Shown: piece after piece, positions 22,884 through 35,480 of the stretch
How positions within the stretch are numbered: position 1 is the first letter of the stretch
Layout of the letters: every line of letters begins with the position of its first letter
NCBI GenBank assembly: GCA_010093685.1
Contig: MU006228.1
Span: forward strand, 355,111 to 419,110
Length of the DNA: 64,000 nt
Direction of reading: 5' to 3'
Source: Ophiobolus disseminans
Lineage: Eukaryota; Ascomycota; Dothideomycetes; Pleosporales; Phaeosphaeriaceae
The notes under the pieces: model-generated
Databases searched by the model: none
What the model saw: only the letters and a program-made list of their open reading frames with translations
What the model was told of the DNA's origin: nothing
Translations under genes and position numbers: made by a program

Positions 22884-24027
22884 TCACTCCCCCATCTGCC
22901 TAACATTCAAATTCACACGCTTCCCCCCCATCCAACCCCTCCAATCCTCAAACTCCCCACCCACAGCCGGCCAGTCCTCCAAAAACCCAGGACTCGTACC
23001 CCCCACTATGCGCGGCACGCCGTGCCACGCAAACCTGCTCTCGCCACTCATGTACACCGCGCCCCCACTCTTCAACCGCAGCGCCAATATCTTGTCGTCG
23101 CTCGTACCAATGACGAAGATGGCGTCGCACCCCAGACTCACGCTGACGAGTCCCGTAGAGCAGGACTCGGCTACGTCGCGGTGCACGCTGAGGGTGTCGC
23201 CGGGGGAGTAGATGTTTAGGATTGCGGCTTCGGCTTTTGTGTCGGCGAAGATGGATTCCAGCAATGCTTTGATGTCGGATGGGAACGGCGGTGGTGGCGA
23301 TGAGGGGTATGATTTTGCAGTCCAGTTGTATTGGCCGCCTAGGGTTGTCCAGCGGAGTTTCTTGTTCAGGAGTTGAGAGATGGTGAGGGCGTTGTGGATT
23401 GCGGGATCGAGCGGGTTGGCGATGGGGGTGCAGCTTGAGGGGGAAGTGGAGAAGAATGATGGGGTGTGTTGAGGCGGGTATGTGAGGTTGTAGTGCGTGT
23501 GGATGTTTGTGAGGTGTGCGGGGTTGGAGAGGTCGCGGTGGAGGAGGCAGGATAGGAGGGTTGTTTGGGTTTGGGGTGGGAGGAGGGAGGGGAGGATGTG
23601 GAGGCCTACCTGGTGTCAGGACTGGAGGGAGGTGTGTCAGGACCGGAGGGAGGTGTGTGTGGAATTGGACGGGGTATGTAGAGGATTGAGAGATTTAAGA
23701 ATGATGTGTTGATGCTTGAAGAGATAGAAGGAATGCCCTACCTGGCATGTCCTCATGCTCATAGACATTGACATGGGATGGCATTTCCGAGTCTGGGTGT
23801 AGTGGTTCGGGTGTTTTATCCGCACTGCCAAATGCACGGTACGACTCGATGAGGTCTTCGGTCTTCAATTGCTTAACAATGCGCACTTTATCGGGCAGAG
23901 TAGCACCGTCGCTCAAATCCACAATGACTTCATCTCCGTCAAGGTCCGTTGCTTTCATCTTCTGGTACTTTTTGTACACGTGTCGGATGCCATCTGGCGG
24001 CCGCTGGTGCGGGTCGAGGTGCTGCAT
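22884..24027 (-). CDS. AlkB-like 2-oxoglutarate/Fe(II) dioxygenase (ALKBH1 type)
   Basis: Exons 23742-24027 and 22884-23605 (intron 23606-23741) give 335 residues. The C-terminal half carries the AlkB core: an NIYSPGD strand, the iron-binding HRD of SVHRD, a second His in FAWHGVPR, and the 2-oxoglutarate-binding Arg in the terminal RVNLNVRQ. These are the family's HxD...H...RxNxxxR residues. ALKBH1-type enzymes demethylate nucleic acids, including tRNA and DNA; the substrate here is not known. The acceptor at 23606 is chosen from two nearby AGs because only it keeps the frame. The 136-nt intron contains a 21-bp tandem duplication. The gene shares a short promoter region with the cdc2 gene. 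Confidence 0.88.
23612..23658. repeat. 21-bp tandem duplication inside the AlkB-like gene intron
   Basis: GTCAGGACTGGAGGGAGGTG at 23615 recurs at 23636 with one change, a 21-bp period. It lies within the intron just upstream of the chosen acceptor, so the duplicated pyrimidine tract (in transcript sense) has lengthened the intron compared with its neighbours. Confidence 0.75.
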
Positions 24028-24363
24028 TGTTATGTGATCATACCTGGTGAAGATATATAAGTTGCATGGGTGGTGAGGTGAGCAAATGCGGGATGAGCGC
24101 GCTAGGCTCGCGTTGTGGCGCCGATTTGTTTACCCTGAACGCGGATGATTTTCATGCACAACATCGACTCGGCCACTCCATCCCCGCCCTGACCGACCTT
24201 CACGCCCACTACTAACCCGCAGGTCTTCTCGAGCCATTCGCTTGCCGAGTCCATACAGCCTTCTCCAGCATACTTGCATTGCACACTGCCGCGACACAGT
24301 ACCCGAGTGTCAACACGCCTGACCGCCTGTCGTCTGAAGAGCCGCCGCTCGCTTTTCGCCAAC
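24028..24363. promoter_or_regulatory. Bidirectional promoter, AlkB-like gene / cdc2
   Basis: These 336 bp separate two divergent start codons and must hold both promoters. A TATATAA occurs at 24053-24059, close to the AlkB-like gene start. The remainder is GC-rich near the cdc2 side. The assignment rests on position only. Confidence 0.5.
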
Positions 24364-25425
24364 ATGGAGAATTACCAGAAGATGGAGAAGATCGGCGAAG
24401 GCACGTACGGAGTCGTCTACAAGGCGCGAGACCTCACCACCAAGGACCAGCGCATCGTCGCCCTCAAGAAGATCCGCCTCGAGGCCGAGGACGAGGGCGT
24501 GCCGTCGACGGCCATCCGCGAGATCTCGCTGCTCAAGGAGATGAACGACCCCAACATTGTCCGCCTCCTCAACATCGTACACGCCGACGGCCACAAGCTG
24601 TACCTGGTCTTCGAATTCCTCGACTGCGACCTGAAGAAGTACATGGAGGCGCTGCCCGTCAGCCAGGGCGGCAGGGGCAAAGCGCTGCCGGACGGCTCAG
24701 GCCTAGCCGGTAAGACGCTGAACATGGACGACAACATGGTCAAGCGGTTCATGATGCAGATGTGCCAGGGCGTACGCTACTGCCACGCTCACCGCGTTCT
24801 GCATCGCGACCTGAAGCCACAGAATCTCCTCATCAACAAGGACTGCAACCTCAAGCTGGCCGACTTCGGTCTGGCCCGCGCCTTTGGTGTTCCGCTCCGC
24901 ACATACACCCACGAGGTATGACAGACGCGACCCAGAATGCGGGCAATGGTTAACAATTATAGGTCGTCACGCTATGGTACCGTTCGCCCGAGATCCTGTT
25001 GGGTGGTAGGCAGTACTCGACAGGCGTCGACATGTGGTCTGTCGGCTGCATCTTCGCCGAGATGTGCACCCGCAAGCCGCTGTTCCCTGGTGACTCGGAG
25101 ATTGACGAGATTTTCAAGATCTTCCGGTGCGCATACTCCCTGCATCTTACATATGTAGTTGCTAACAATAGACAGCATCCTCGGCACCCCCAGCGAACAG
25201 GACTGGCCCGGCGTCACCTCTTTTCCCGACTTCAAGCCCTCGTTCCCCAAGTGGAACCGAACAGACATCGCCTCCATCGTCACAACCCTCGACGACATAG
25301 GCCTCGACCTGCTCGATGCCCTCCTCGTCTACGACCCCGCCGGCCGCATCTCAGCGAAGCAGACCGTCATACATCCCTACTTCACAGGCATGAACGGCAA
25401 CGGCTACAGCAACGGCTACCACTAG
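24364..25425 (+). CDS. cdc2: Cyclin-dependent kinase 1 (Cdc2/Cdc28/NimX)
   Basis: Exons 24364-24915, 24963-25126 and 25176-25425 give 321 residues. The start at MENYQKMEKIG is the conserved one; an upstream in-frame ATG at 24274 is not needed. The glycine loop GEGTYG contains the inhibitory Thr14/Tyr15 pair, PSTAIRE is at 47-53, the catalytic loop is HRDLKPQN, and DFGLARAFG leads to the activation-loop Thr182 (RTYTHE, ending exactly at the first exon junction). A fungal-type insertion after the hinge (GGRGKALPDG) matches Aspergillus NimX. It is the main mitotic kinase, partnered by B-type cyclins and the Cks subunit. All key residues are present. Confidence 0.97.
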
Positions 25426-25944
25426 CTTGCTTGACGTGCCTGGAGGATGCTACGAACGTTATGGCTTGACGGCGCATATTAGGGAGGCTGGATACGATGC
25501 ACGTGCACACCGGCATCCGACCGATTTCCTTTGGTCTTGGATATGGAGGGCTTGTCCGGCAAGGGCAGTAGATGGCGTTTGGGTAAGGACATGAAATGAT
25601 AGTTTCGTACACACAGCATACCGGATTGCATATTATATTGTGCACCAAACTACTGATCCAACTTGCTTCAAATTACAAGGCCGTCGTGAAAATCGTCGTG
25701 TCAGATATACGCGCATATTCGGCGGGGTGAGCTGACAATGGGGGCCGTTGTTGGTGGATCTATTCGTGCGATTGGAGTGCTGCGTGCCTGACCGCTGCTT
25801 TTGCCCCACAAACCTACTCCTCAACCGGCCCGCATCTCAGCTAAGTCCTTCGACTAAAATATCAACCCTTATACACTTTCATAAACTACGAACTCCTACC
25901 ACTGCTGCGACCTCACTTGCGCAGCTTAATCAGAGTTCGACGAC
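25426..25944. other. Intergenic between cdc2 and the NACHT-HET gene
   Basis: This holds the cdc2 3' region and the promoter of the large gene. No open frame with support was seen. The 100 bp before 25945 are pyrimidine- and CA-rich, as expected of a leader. Confidence 0.45.
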
Positions 25945-28900
25945 ATGTCGAGCGATTTTATCGGCCTAAAGGTCATCTGGCCGCCGACTGGAATACGACC
26001 ACCAAAACATGAACACGAGTACGTCACTAACACTGGGACTGTTGTGATGCAGGATTGCAATTCTAATTTATACAATCAGCATCGTTTTCGTTCATGGGCT
26101 TCACCACGGATCCATTTCGGACTGGCAAGACGACGATGGAGTGTGCTGGCCAGCAGAACTTCTTTCATTGGACCTCGGGAAGGCACGAGTCCTCGCTTTC
26201 GGGTACGACCCTGACAACCTCAATTTGAAGTCGGACAGTCGCTACAAAGGTGGCCTTCTCTTCAATCATGGCGAAGATCTATGGACGGCATTGAAAACGA
26301 TGAGAAGGTTTGACAAGGTACGCAAACTGTGTCCTACGCTTTCAAGATAGTTGACTTAAGAATGATCACATCAGGTGCAAGTTCCTATTACTTTGATAGG
26401 GCATGGTACGGGTGGGATAGTCATCAAGAGTGTAAGTACTTCACACGACTACCATTCATTTTCATTGCGCGTGGTTGGTTGCTTACACATTCGAGGCTCT
26501 TTGCATTTCCCACTTCAAACGGGAACAGTTCGATTCCGTTCTGAGCAAGACAAAACACGTCGTACTACTCAGTGCTCCACAGATACATCTGACTTGGGAG
26601 GCTTGGACACAAATCACACACGGAACGTCCAGTGCTGGAAGCAAAGATCAATGGAAGGCGTGGTTAGCTGCCAACGACAGCTCGCGAAAAACATTCGATG
26701 AACTTGCACAGTACATCAATGTCACGTCTGTTTCCGCAGAACATGATGACGTCTCCCCGGACACCCAGCCCGATGTGAGTAAAGGCTGCGTGCAGCGACT
26801 TGTGTGCACAATCACACAGCTAATGTAGACATTTTGGTCATCTCACAGATATCGAAGTCCCCTCAGATAGCTCACCACACCTGTCACACATACGAGGGAG
26901 TGAACCATGCCACCATTTCTAACCTCGATTGGAAGAGCACCAACTACAAGAGATTCTTAGCCTGCATTCATGAAAACATATCACTTGTTATACATGAGCC
27001 GCACGAGCTTCAGCGAATTCGATCATGGCTTGGACGTCGATCCGACGATATCAACCTTGATAGTCACCAGAGAAATCTCTCAAACCATCATCCAGGTACC
27101 GGCGACTGGCTGTTCCAGAATAACAGATTCCGCGAATGGGCCTTGTCGGACAAGCCCGACCCGATACTTTGGCTGGTGGGCCCTGGAGGTTGTGGAAAGT
27201 CAGTTCTTTGCTCCCTCGCCGCGGAAAGGATGCAGAAGAACGTCCAACAACAGGCAGTCGTTTATCTGATGCTTGCCTTCGACAACCCACGCTCGGAATA
27301 CCAAATGTTCTCCCAGATTGCACTACAACTTCTGGATTACGTTGTTCAGCACCGAGGCGGCGTCGATGCCGAGTCATTGCTAATGCTCCCCAAAGAGCAC
27401 GACGACGAGAAGAAGACGGGCCAAGTCTGCGAGCTTATTCAGAGGCTTGTATCCCAGTGCCCTGCTATCTTTATTTTCGTCGATGGCCTTGACGAAGTTG
27501 GTTCAGCCGAGGAGCCTGAACGGCAGCCGCATGAAAAAGACAAGCTGGAGAGCCTCAGACGACAGCTGCGATCTGTGCTGTTCTTCTTGGCCAGCCTGAC
27601 TAGCAAAGAGGAAGGAACGCCAGTGCGCTTATGGTGTAGTTCAAAACAGACGAGCGTTGTCGACAACTGGATGCAAGAGCTGGAAGCAGTCGAGCTTCCA
27701 ATGGACAGGCATGTAGTGGCAACCGATATTGCTCACTATCTCGAACAACGAATCGCAGTGGAATTGAGTAGCGACTCGGCTTCTGCATCGCCTAATGCTA
27801 GAGTCATCGAGCATGCAAGCAAGGCGGCTAAAAACAACTTCCTCTTTGCTTCTCAACTGGCAGACATGCTACGATATTCCAATGATTCTGCCAACGACGG
27901 CACCGAGGCAATCATGCTCCAGCCTCCGAAGGATACTGAAGAGTTATGCCAACAGCATTTAAACCGGCTACACAGCTCCAGCAAACCCCCTCAGCATGAT
28001 CTTCAAAAACAGTCACCAAAGGCACTGTAAGCTTTTAGGCCATGTTCTAGCACGAAAGTCACACGTGACGTTGAAATGGCTAACGAAAAGATATCAGGCA
28101 AATCATCTCTCTCGTAGCCTCCGCAAAGCGTCCATTGAAGCTAGTAGAATTGCAAGAGGCCCTAGCAATGCCCCAAGTATATTTCCAAGATGGCGACATT
28201 TTCAACCTCATTACCGCAAATGTCGAGGAGCTAGATGGCGATGAGATTCAGAACCACTGTGCGCCGTTCATTCGTTTTCATTCATCCCAGAAAGGAAGCA
28301 AAGCCGGCTATCTGAGAGTCTCGCACGCCTCCATCTTTGACTTTCTACGTCAGCTCACGCAAAAGTATGTCTACGCAGTAGGTGAATTACGCATCAGCTC
28401 CAATCTCATTGCGGAAGCTTGTTTGAAGTACCTGTCACAAAAGCGGTATGGTGACACGAGACTGAGCTTGGTACGAACGCATCACTTCTATACATATGCA
28501 GCCAAATACTGGCACAGACATATTAACGAGGCAGATCCCGATCCTTCGTTACTCCAAGCAGCCACTCAATTCATGAGATCGCCTCAATTCCTAACGATGA
28601 CCCGTTTTCAAAGCTATCTCCTCGATCGTCATTTTGTTCGCAGTTTCGATGACAGCAGAAAAATAAATGATTTGCAAGAACCGCAACCTTTGTCATTCAA
28701 CGCTCCCAGTAGTCTCGGAACGAAAGAGAGCATGGAAACCCCTCTCACGGACTACAAGTACTTCATCAGAGAATGGGGACGCTTTCTGAGTCTTGGAGTT
28801 GCGGCTTCGGAACCGGCTGGGACCATCGAGCATTGCTGCTGGGGTGCATTGGGCAAGCAGAGCACACTCCGGGAACATGGTTTGGTGATTGAGAAGAACA

Positions 28901-31900
28901 CGAGCTTCTTGTTGGAGATGGATGAAGATGCGACACCAGATGAAGACATGAATTCGAGCTCCTGCTTCTACGATAGCATCAGCGACGATGGCAGTCGTAT
29001 CTCCGTATGGAAGGTGCCGGGTCAGAGGTACAACTATATCCCTTCCGATCATCCGAAACTCAATGTGCTCATGCTGATAACGCATTCATAGTAGCGGAGC
29101 AGCTGCCTCGGACCAAACCACACTCACCCGAGAGTCGTGGTACATAGATGGTAACGACCCGCCTTCTCGAGATGGTGCTTGCGACCTGTTTGATCTGCAC
29201 GGTCATCGACGGAACTCATGTGGGTTTTGCTCTGGTCGACAAGTTTCGCTCATCCCCAGTCCTGCCACAACACCAATGGTGCCGGTACTTGATGAGTGTA
29301 GCTACGCCGCCGTGGTGCGGGTTGGAAGTAGTCTTTTCCATCGAGATCAGGAACGTGTTTGGACGGGCAACGATTCACTTAATCAGCAGGGTACTTCGCA
29401 TTGGAATTCGACTGTAGTTCGTGGACCATGGATTGTCATGTCCCATCGAAAACAGATTCCCGTGCGTCCTGAGACGAGCGATCAAAGTGCATCCTCGAAA
29501 AGCAGTCAGAAGCCAGGTACTTCTTCAACTGAGCCTAAAAAGGCCCGTGGTCTTGAGGATCTTTGGGCCCAAACGTTAGATGCTGAGTACAAGAGACCAG
29601 CGTTGGGAAGCCAAGCAATAGCCAGCAATCAAGTGGAGGTGCGCCCGATGCATACATTCTCGCCGGGTATTCACTGCGATATATGTGGCCTGAAAACCAT
29701 TCGTTCCGAGCTCAGAGACGAGGGCGTCAAGGAAGACGCGTTCTATCAGTGCAGTTCGTGTACCATCGGCGATTGCTACGACATCTGCTCTGCATGCTTT
29801 GAAAAGGGCTCCTGGTGCAAGAACCAGAGCCATCTGCTTTCAAAATGCCTCGTTGTGTTTAGCACAAACAGGTATTACTGGGAGGATGGGATCTCTCAAC
29901 AAACAGCAAGCCCGCTCGTCCGGATTATTGCTGTAAACGAAGAACGGGAACGAGACAAGAGCGGTGGCGACATCACCCCTCCTTCTTTCAAGTACACGCG
30001 TCGCCATGCTGGTATCTTACACGACTCCCAGCCTATCGTACATCCGACCCTACCACTGCTCGTATACCCCCTGGATGGCCAGAAGCTTTTACTCGGCAAC
30101 CTGGAGACAAACATCCATCTCATCTACGACGTTCCTTTCGAGCCCTCTGAGACGTCGGAGAATGGAACCCAAGCTTGCACTCCCGTCAGCGTAAGCCTTC
30201 GCTTTTCGCCTTGTGGGAATTACGTACATATGATACGCTTTACGGCAAGGGATGATCCGTTTCTTGGACCGATCGCTCTTCATGCTGTACTCCTAAATTT
30301 TGCACTATCCTCAGACGACGCTTGTTCCGGGGAACCAAGAATCCTGTCTTTCCGTCAAAGCACGGATCTTGGGCTGTGTCCGCGACTTATAACGCAAATA
30401 CCTTACACAATCACCTGGACGGACTCGGATGCCTATATTTCGATGAGCAGCGACTTTCTACGCGTTTTTCGGTTTCCGCTACGGACTGACGAGCTTCTGA
30501 CAATTGATGAAGTGTGTAGCTTCTCTCAAAAGGTCCCACTACCCCAATCCGCTCGGTCAAGATCGGTCCATTTCTTCCCACCCACGGGTACGACATCGGC
30601 TAGGCTCATCCTGGGGTCCTTACATGGTGATCACCCTCAACCTCCGATTGTGGTGTTGTTGAAGAACGACCATGCAAATGAATGGATTCCGGCAGATCAG
30701 AGGGAGAATGTGGCAGCATTCCCGCCTCAGATACGCGATGACCCAATGATCGAGACGCCTTACGTTGATGACGATGAAGGCCTCATCACAAGGGTGGCTA
30801 GGGACAAAGGCGTGCCTATACTCGAACCACAGATCCCAATTCGAGATCATGTCCTGCGTGCGTTCAAAATGAACGGCCTATACTGCCCTTCATGCTTCGA
30901 ACTTGGTTTGAAGATTGGATTCCTTCGCCCGAATCCAAAGGTCCAGTTCCACTACTTGAACTTCCTTCCATCAGGAAATCCAAGATTGATACTAGAGTGG
31001 AGAGTCAGCGTCTCAACGCTCGTGTCAGCTTTAAAGGCGGGCTGTCAGTTCTGCTGTTATGTTGCCAGTCGATTGCTCAACATCTCTCCCATTCGGCATA
31101 ATAGTCAGTCCGTTGGCCGCGGCGGCGTGCGATGTTGCGCGGAAGGATCTGTCGCCGAGGATCCCAAAGCTGTAAAGGATTTGATCGACAACATCCAGAA
31201 AGGCAATTGGAAAGTCCCGCGCGAGGAACAGATATTTGTGTTCCGCTGCGAGCCACTGAATATGAACATCGAGACACGATACTTCGACAAGATGTCCCTG
31301 ACGTTGCCCAACGTTCAAGTTGGTGGTAAATTTAATGACCGTAACTTCGCACCGACTATCGTATCTATCCAAGGAACAAATGAGGCTGGAGAAACTCACA
31401 CTATCACCACTTTCCTCCACGACCCTAAGAATTCTCACCGGGGAACTTCGGAGTGTGTATTGGAACTGTACTCGGTTCCCGGTAAGTCCACGCGCTGCTG
31501 CCAAATGACAGCATTGAGAACGCTTTTATGCTGACTGTACGCTAGGCGATGCAGCGCAAAACTTGATTGAGACCCGACCCCTGACCACCTCTCGCGGAAA
31601 AGATGAGAACCTCGATGTCATCGAGTCTTGGCTTAAAGAGTGCCAATGCTCACATTCCTTTTGCCAACAGCGTGATAACACGAAAGCGCCACTGCCTACC
31701 AGGCTCCTCGAAATCGTTGACACCGAAACCATCAGGTTGGTTGAGCCAGCCGGAGAACTCGGTCAATATGTTGCGTTGAGCTACTGTTGGGGGAGAAAGC
31801 CGGAAGAGAATTACATGACGAATGTGGCCAGCTTCAGGGCAAGGACAGACCCAGACGGCTTCCCGAGGAGTGGATTGCCAGCAACTATCAGGGATGCTGT

Positions 31901-33278
31901 CACTGTCACAGAAAGCCTGGGAATCAAATATATCTGGGTGGACGCCCTCTGCATGATACAGGATGACATTGTAGACAAGCATTCAGAGCTTGGAAAGATG
32001 AGTCAGTATTACAGAAACTCGTTCCTGACCATTGCAGCTAGCACACCGAGTTGCACTACAGGGTTCGTGGGAACAGTCGGCCGATGTGAAAAGCATCTCG
32101 ACTCGCCCCTCCCGCGCGATGTTGTGCCATTTGATGTCTTTGCACATCTGCAAGATAAGGATGAAGGCAGAGCTGGGAAAGTTTATGTGAGAGAGGAAAA
32201 TATTTACCGACTTCATGAAGAACCGATCAACAAACGAGCCTGGACCCTCCAAGAATGCATCTTAGCTCCCCGAGTGCTGCTCTTTGGTAGTCGCGTAATC
32301 TGGTTCTGTCAGCACATGACACACAGTGATGGTGGTGTCGAAGACTGGTCATTCGGCCAAAACGAGCTGGAACGAACGCGTCGCGAATTTCAGATTGAGC
32401 TTAACAAGCTTGACAAGGAAGGCTCGAATGCTAACAAATGGGCCGACACAACAAGCAATCAAGACATATACGATCTATGGCACCGCCTCGTAGGAGAATA
32501 TTCGAGCAGAGCGCTATCGTGGCCAGCCGACAAGTTTCCAGCCATATCAGCAGTAGCCGCCGAATTCTCCAAGCTCACAAGCGACGAGTACCTCGCCGGA
32601 TTATGGCGATCAAACCTGCCACGAGATCTCCTATGGACGACGCCCGAGGCCGCCACACACCGACCAAACACATGGCGAGCACCTAGCTGGTCATGGGCAT
32701 CCGTCGAGGACGCCGTCTTTTACAACCAGCCCCCTCCCAAAAATGTCACCCTCCTCGCAGCAGTCCTAGAAGTAGACGCCGTGCCCCTAACCGACATGGC
32801 TCCGTTCGGCGAAGTCGCGCGATGCAACCTCGTTCTCACAGCACCAAGCTTCCCCATGAAACTCACCGACGAAGCAGATCGAGAGGAATATTCTAAACCA
32901 TGGCTGAAGGACTTTAAGTTCAAACCGGGCAGGACCGAGAGAGAAATGCTGCTCGAGTCGCTCAAACTCGAGGCTCTCAAGCAGGTTGGCACGTCTGATG
33001 GGAATGCAGACGAGGACGTAAAGAAGGAATTTCGACTCCCTAATGAGATGTTTGTCGTGTGCATTTACGGGAAACGCAATGAGCTGTTCCGTTCGAACGA
33101 TACTGGCGTGGACCTGGAGGACACGGCGCAGGAATGGACGATGTGGGGTCTTATCTTGAAGAAGGCTGGAGAGGAGTCTGGTGAACAGGTTTTTGAACGC
33201 GTATTGTCGTTTTCGCAGGTTATGGTTGGATGCGATGATGCTTTTCTTTCGAGGCGGGAACAGTTTCGGATTATATAG
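25945..33278 (+). CDS. Giant STAND protein: degenerate alpha/beta-hydrolase - NACHT - ZZ finger - HET
   Basis: Eight exons (25945-26018, 26080-26317, 26375-26431, 26496-26774, 26849-28026, 28098-29027, 29092-31481, 31546-33278) give 2292 residues; all seven introns are 57-74 nt. Residues about 25-215 are a SesB/PGAP1-like hydrolase fold (VFVHGLHHGSISDWQ, then GHGTGG at 113-118 where the nucleophile elbow should be). NACHT follows, with P-loop GPGGCGKS at 327-334 and Walker B FVDGLDE at 426-432, then a winged-helix-like part (AKRPLKLVELQEAL). A ZZ-type zinc finger starts at 1113 (CDIC, CSSC, CSAC, then a Cys-His pair). A HET domain starts at 1790 (YVALSYCWG, IKYIWVDALCMIQDD, YRNSFLTIAAS). NACHT and HET proteins act in fungal non-self recognition and cell death. 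It may instead be two genes split near 29028-29091, but that intron splices in frame. Confidence 0.8.
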
Positions 33279-33526
33279 CAAGCTGGTTTGATAATCTGGA
33301 AATGGAGTTGGCACAGTGCGCAATCTTCAACTGCTTTCTCGCGTGTTTATATCGAGGCTGATCGAGTTACTTAGAAATAGAACAACTCGCGTCTCGTTGG
33401 TGTTGCACGATGTATGACGCAATAAGCCCCACCTCAGCCCTATGACATGCAGGGTCATGCACTGACTCGATCTCGTACCGGTACCCTGTGTCGAGCTATC
33501 GCGCCCTCCACGACGACATCGTCGAC

Positions 33527-34827
33527 ATGACTTCATCCTCGCCAAAGCTACTTCCTCCATCCACAGGTCCGCGTCTAATCGTTTACCACCAGACCTTCCA
33601 CGATTCTGAGGGCAATTACCACTCGCTGTTACCGCTGCTTACCAACAACACTGGTATCACACATGTCATCGTCGCTGCTATACACTTGAACGCGGCCCCG
33701 GGACACATCACGCTGAATGATCACTTACCCGACGATAAGAGGTTTGATCAACTATGGGGCGAGGTGAGCTGGTTGCAGGGGAGTGGTGTGAAGGTCCTGG
33801 GCATGCTGGGAGGTGCTGCAAAAGGGTCGTACGAGCAGCTGAGTGGTGACGAAGAGAGCGTACGTTAAGATCCGCCTGAAACCTCACTCTGAAGATGCTC
33901 GACATATCTAACAACCCCAAGTTCGAAGCATACTACGCCCCCATCAAGGCGCTCATATCCTATCGCAAGCTAAACGGCCTCGACCTCGACATCGAAGAAC
34001 CCACCGCCCTCAACACAGCAACCCGCCTCATCTCGCGCCTCCGCTCAGACTTCGGCCAGGACTTCCTCATCACACTCGCACCAGTCGCAACAGCACTCGT
34101 ACCAGACCCAAACATCCCTCCCCATCTGCGCCCCCCGCGCCCCATGCTCGCCAGCGGCCCCGCGCCAAACCCGCTTTACCCCACCCTCCCCCACCTCAGC
34201 GGCTTCTCGTACCCGGAGCTCGAGTGCAGCGTACACGGCCGCGAAATCGCATGGTACAACACGCAGTTTTATTGTGGTTGGGGCGACGCAGCAAGCACGG
34301 CGTGGTACGACACTATTATATCCGCGGGCTGGAAGCCCGAGAAAATCGTCATGGGCGTAGTGACCAACCCCGGCAACGGCGCCGGCCACGTGTCCATCGC
34401 CACGCTGCGCGACGTCTGCGCACGCCTACGTGAGAAATACAAAAACGTGGGTAAAGGGTTCGGCGGCGTCATGGGCTGGGAGTACTTCAACTGCGGGGAC
34501 AGCGAAGCCGACATCGTGCATGTTACAACCCTAGAATTAAATAACGAGACGGTGCAGTCCGGGTGGGTGGGTGCGCTTGGTAGGATACTTCGAGTCGAGG
34601 AGCCGCCGCGTCCGGTCACGGATAAACCGCTGCTGGGCGTCACGCCGGATCAGATACGCCAGATGGTTACCACGCTGCCGCGGCCGCGGGCGCCGTGGCC
34701 GGACGAGGAAGTGCAGAAATTAGTTGTATTGGGGTTTGCGCAGCACGAGGCTGTTGCGGCGCTGAATGCGACGGACGGGAATGTGGAGATGGCGGCGGGG
34801 TTTTTGTTTGAGCATTATCCGTCGTGA
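33527..34827 (+). CDS. Cytosolic GH18 glycosidase-like protein with C-terminal UBA domain
   Basis: Exons 33527-33859 and 33922-34827 (intron 33860-33921, with CTAAC 12 nt before the acceptor) give 412 residues. The GH18 barrel is recognisable from the N-terminal LIVYHQTF and VKVLGMLGGA strands and the active-site strand NGLDLDIE. There the catalytic Glu136 and both inner Asp residues (132, 134) are kept, while the first Asp of the usual DGxDxDxE is Asn129. Residues about 372-412 form a UBA fold (VQKLVVLGFAQHEAVAALNATDGNVE split over three helices). There is no signal peptide, so it should act inside the cell. GH18 enzymes cleave chitin or N-glycan cores; the UBA suggests binding to ubiquitin. 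The substrate is not known. Confidence 0.85.
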
Positions 34828-35480
34828 GAGGGAGTTCAGACGGATGGGTACATGCGAACAGAGCAGATTAGGAATACGTTCACAGAATAACGAATAATAT
34901 GCCTGCAACGACCGAATCAAGTACACATCACATCATGGAGATACTTTGTTCGTTCACTCAATTAAATTCCTCCAATCTCCCACATACATATCTCATCCCC
35001 ATCACCACACACCAAGACAAAAGCATACACGCATCATGCACCGTGCTTAACCCCCACCCCCCTCCAAAAGCATCCCACTAGCACACCACACCACCCCCAC
35101 GCCCATCACCCGACCCCGCCGCCGCTGCATATGACAGCGTTCTAGCCCTCCATGCGGACGGGATGCCGAATTAGGGAAAGGGTAACATCTGGATGTGGTA
35201 GCGTTGTGAGAATGTCGAGAAAGGGCCCGCAAAAGATAAGCTTCGCCTTGCGGATATAATTTTCAGTGTAAGGGATGGTGCATGTGATTGAATCGTGCAT
35301 TTGAAAGTTTTTGAGATGATGATGGATTTAGCGCGTTTTGCTCGTTTTTCATGTGGTAGAAATATGTATACCACCATGTATCGTGAATACGTCTAGGCCA
35401 GATCCCCAGCCCATAATATGAAAGCACCATAAAACGCCCTCGCCGATGTCATTTCACCATCTAAAAAGAGCACAAAAAAA
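34828..35480. other. Intergenic, convergent 3' regions
   Basis: The GH18-UBA gene (plus) and the arrestin gene (minus) converge here. There are CA-rich tracts at about 34920-35110 but no supported gene. Confidence 0.5.

Noticed and set aside
29028..29091. Gene boundary between a NACHT gene and a HET gene
   Set aside because: The stop at 29089-29091 falls inside a good 64-nt intron (GTACAA...ATAG) whose removal keeps the frame; still noted as the main alternative.
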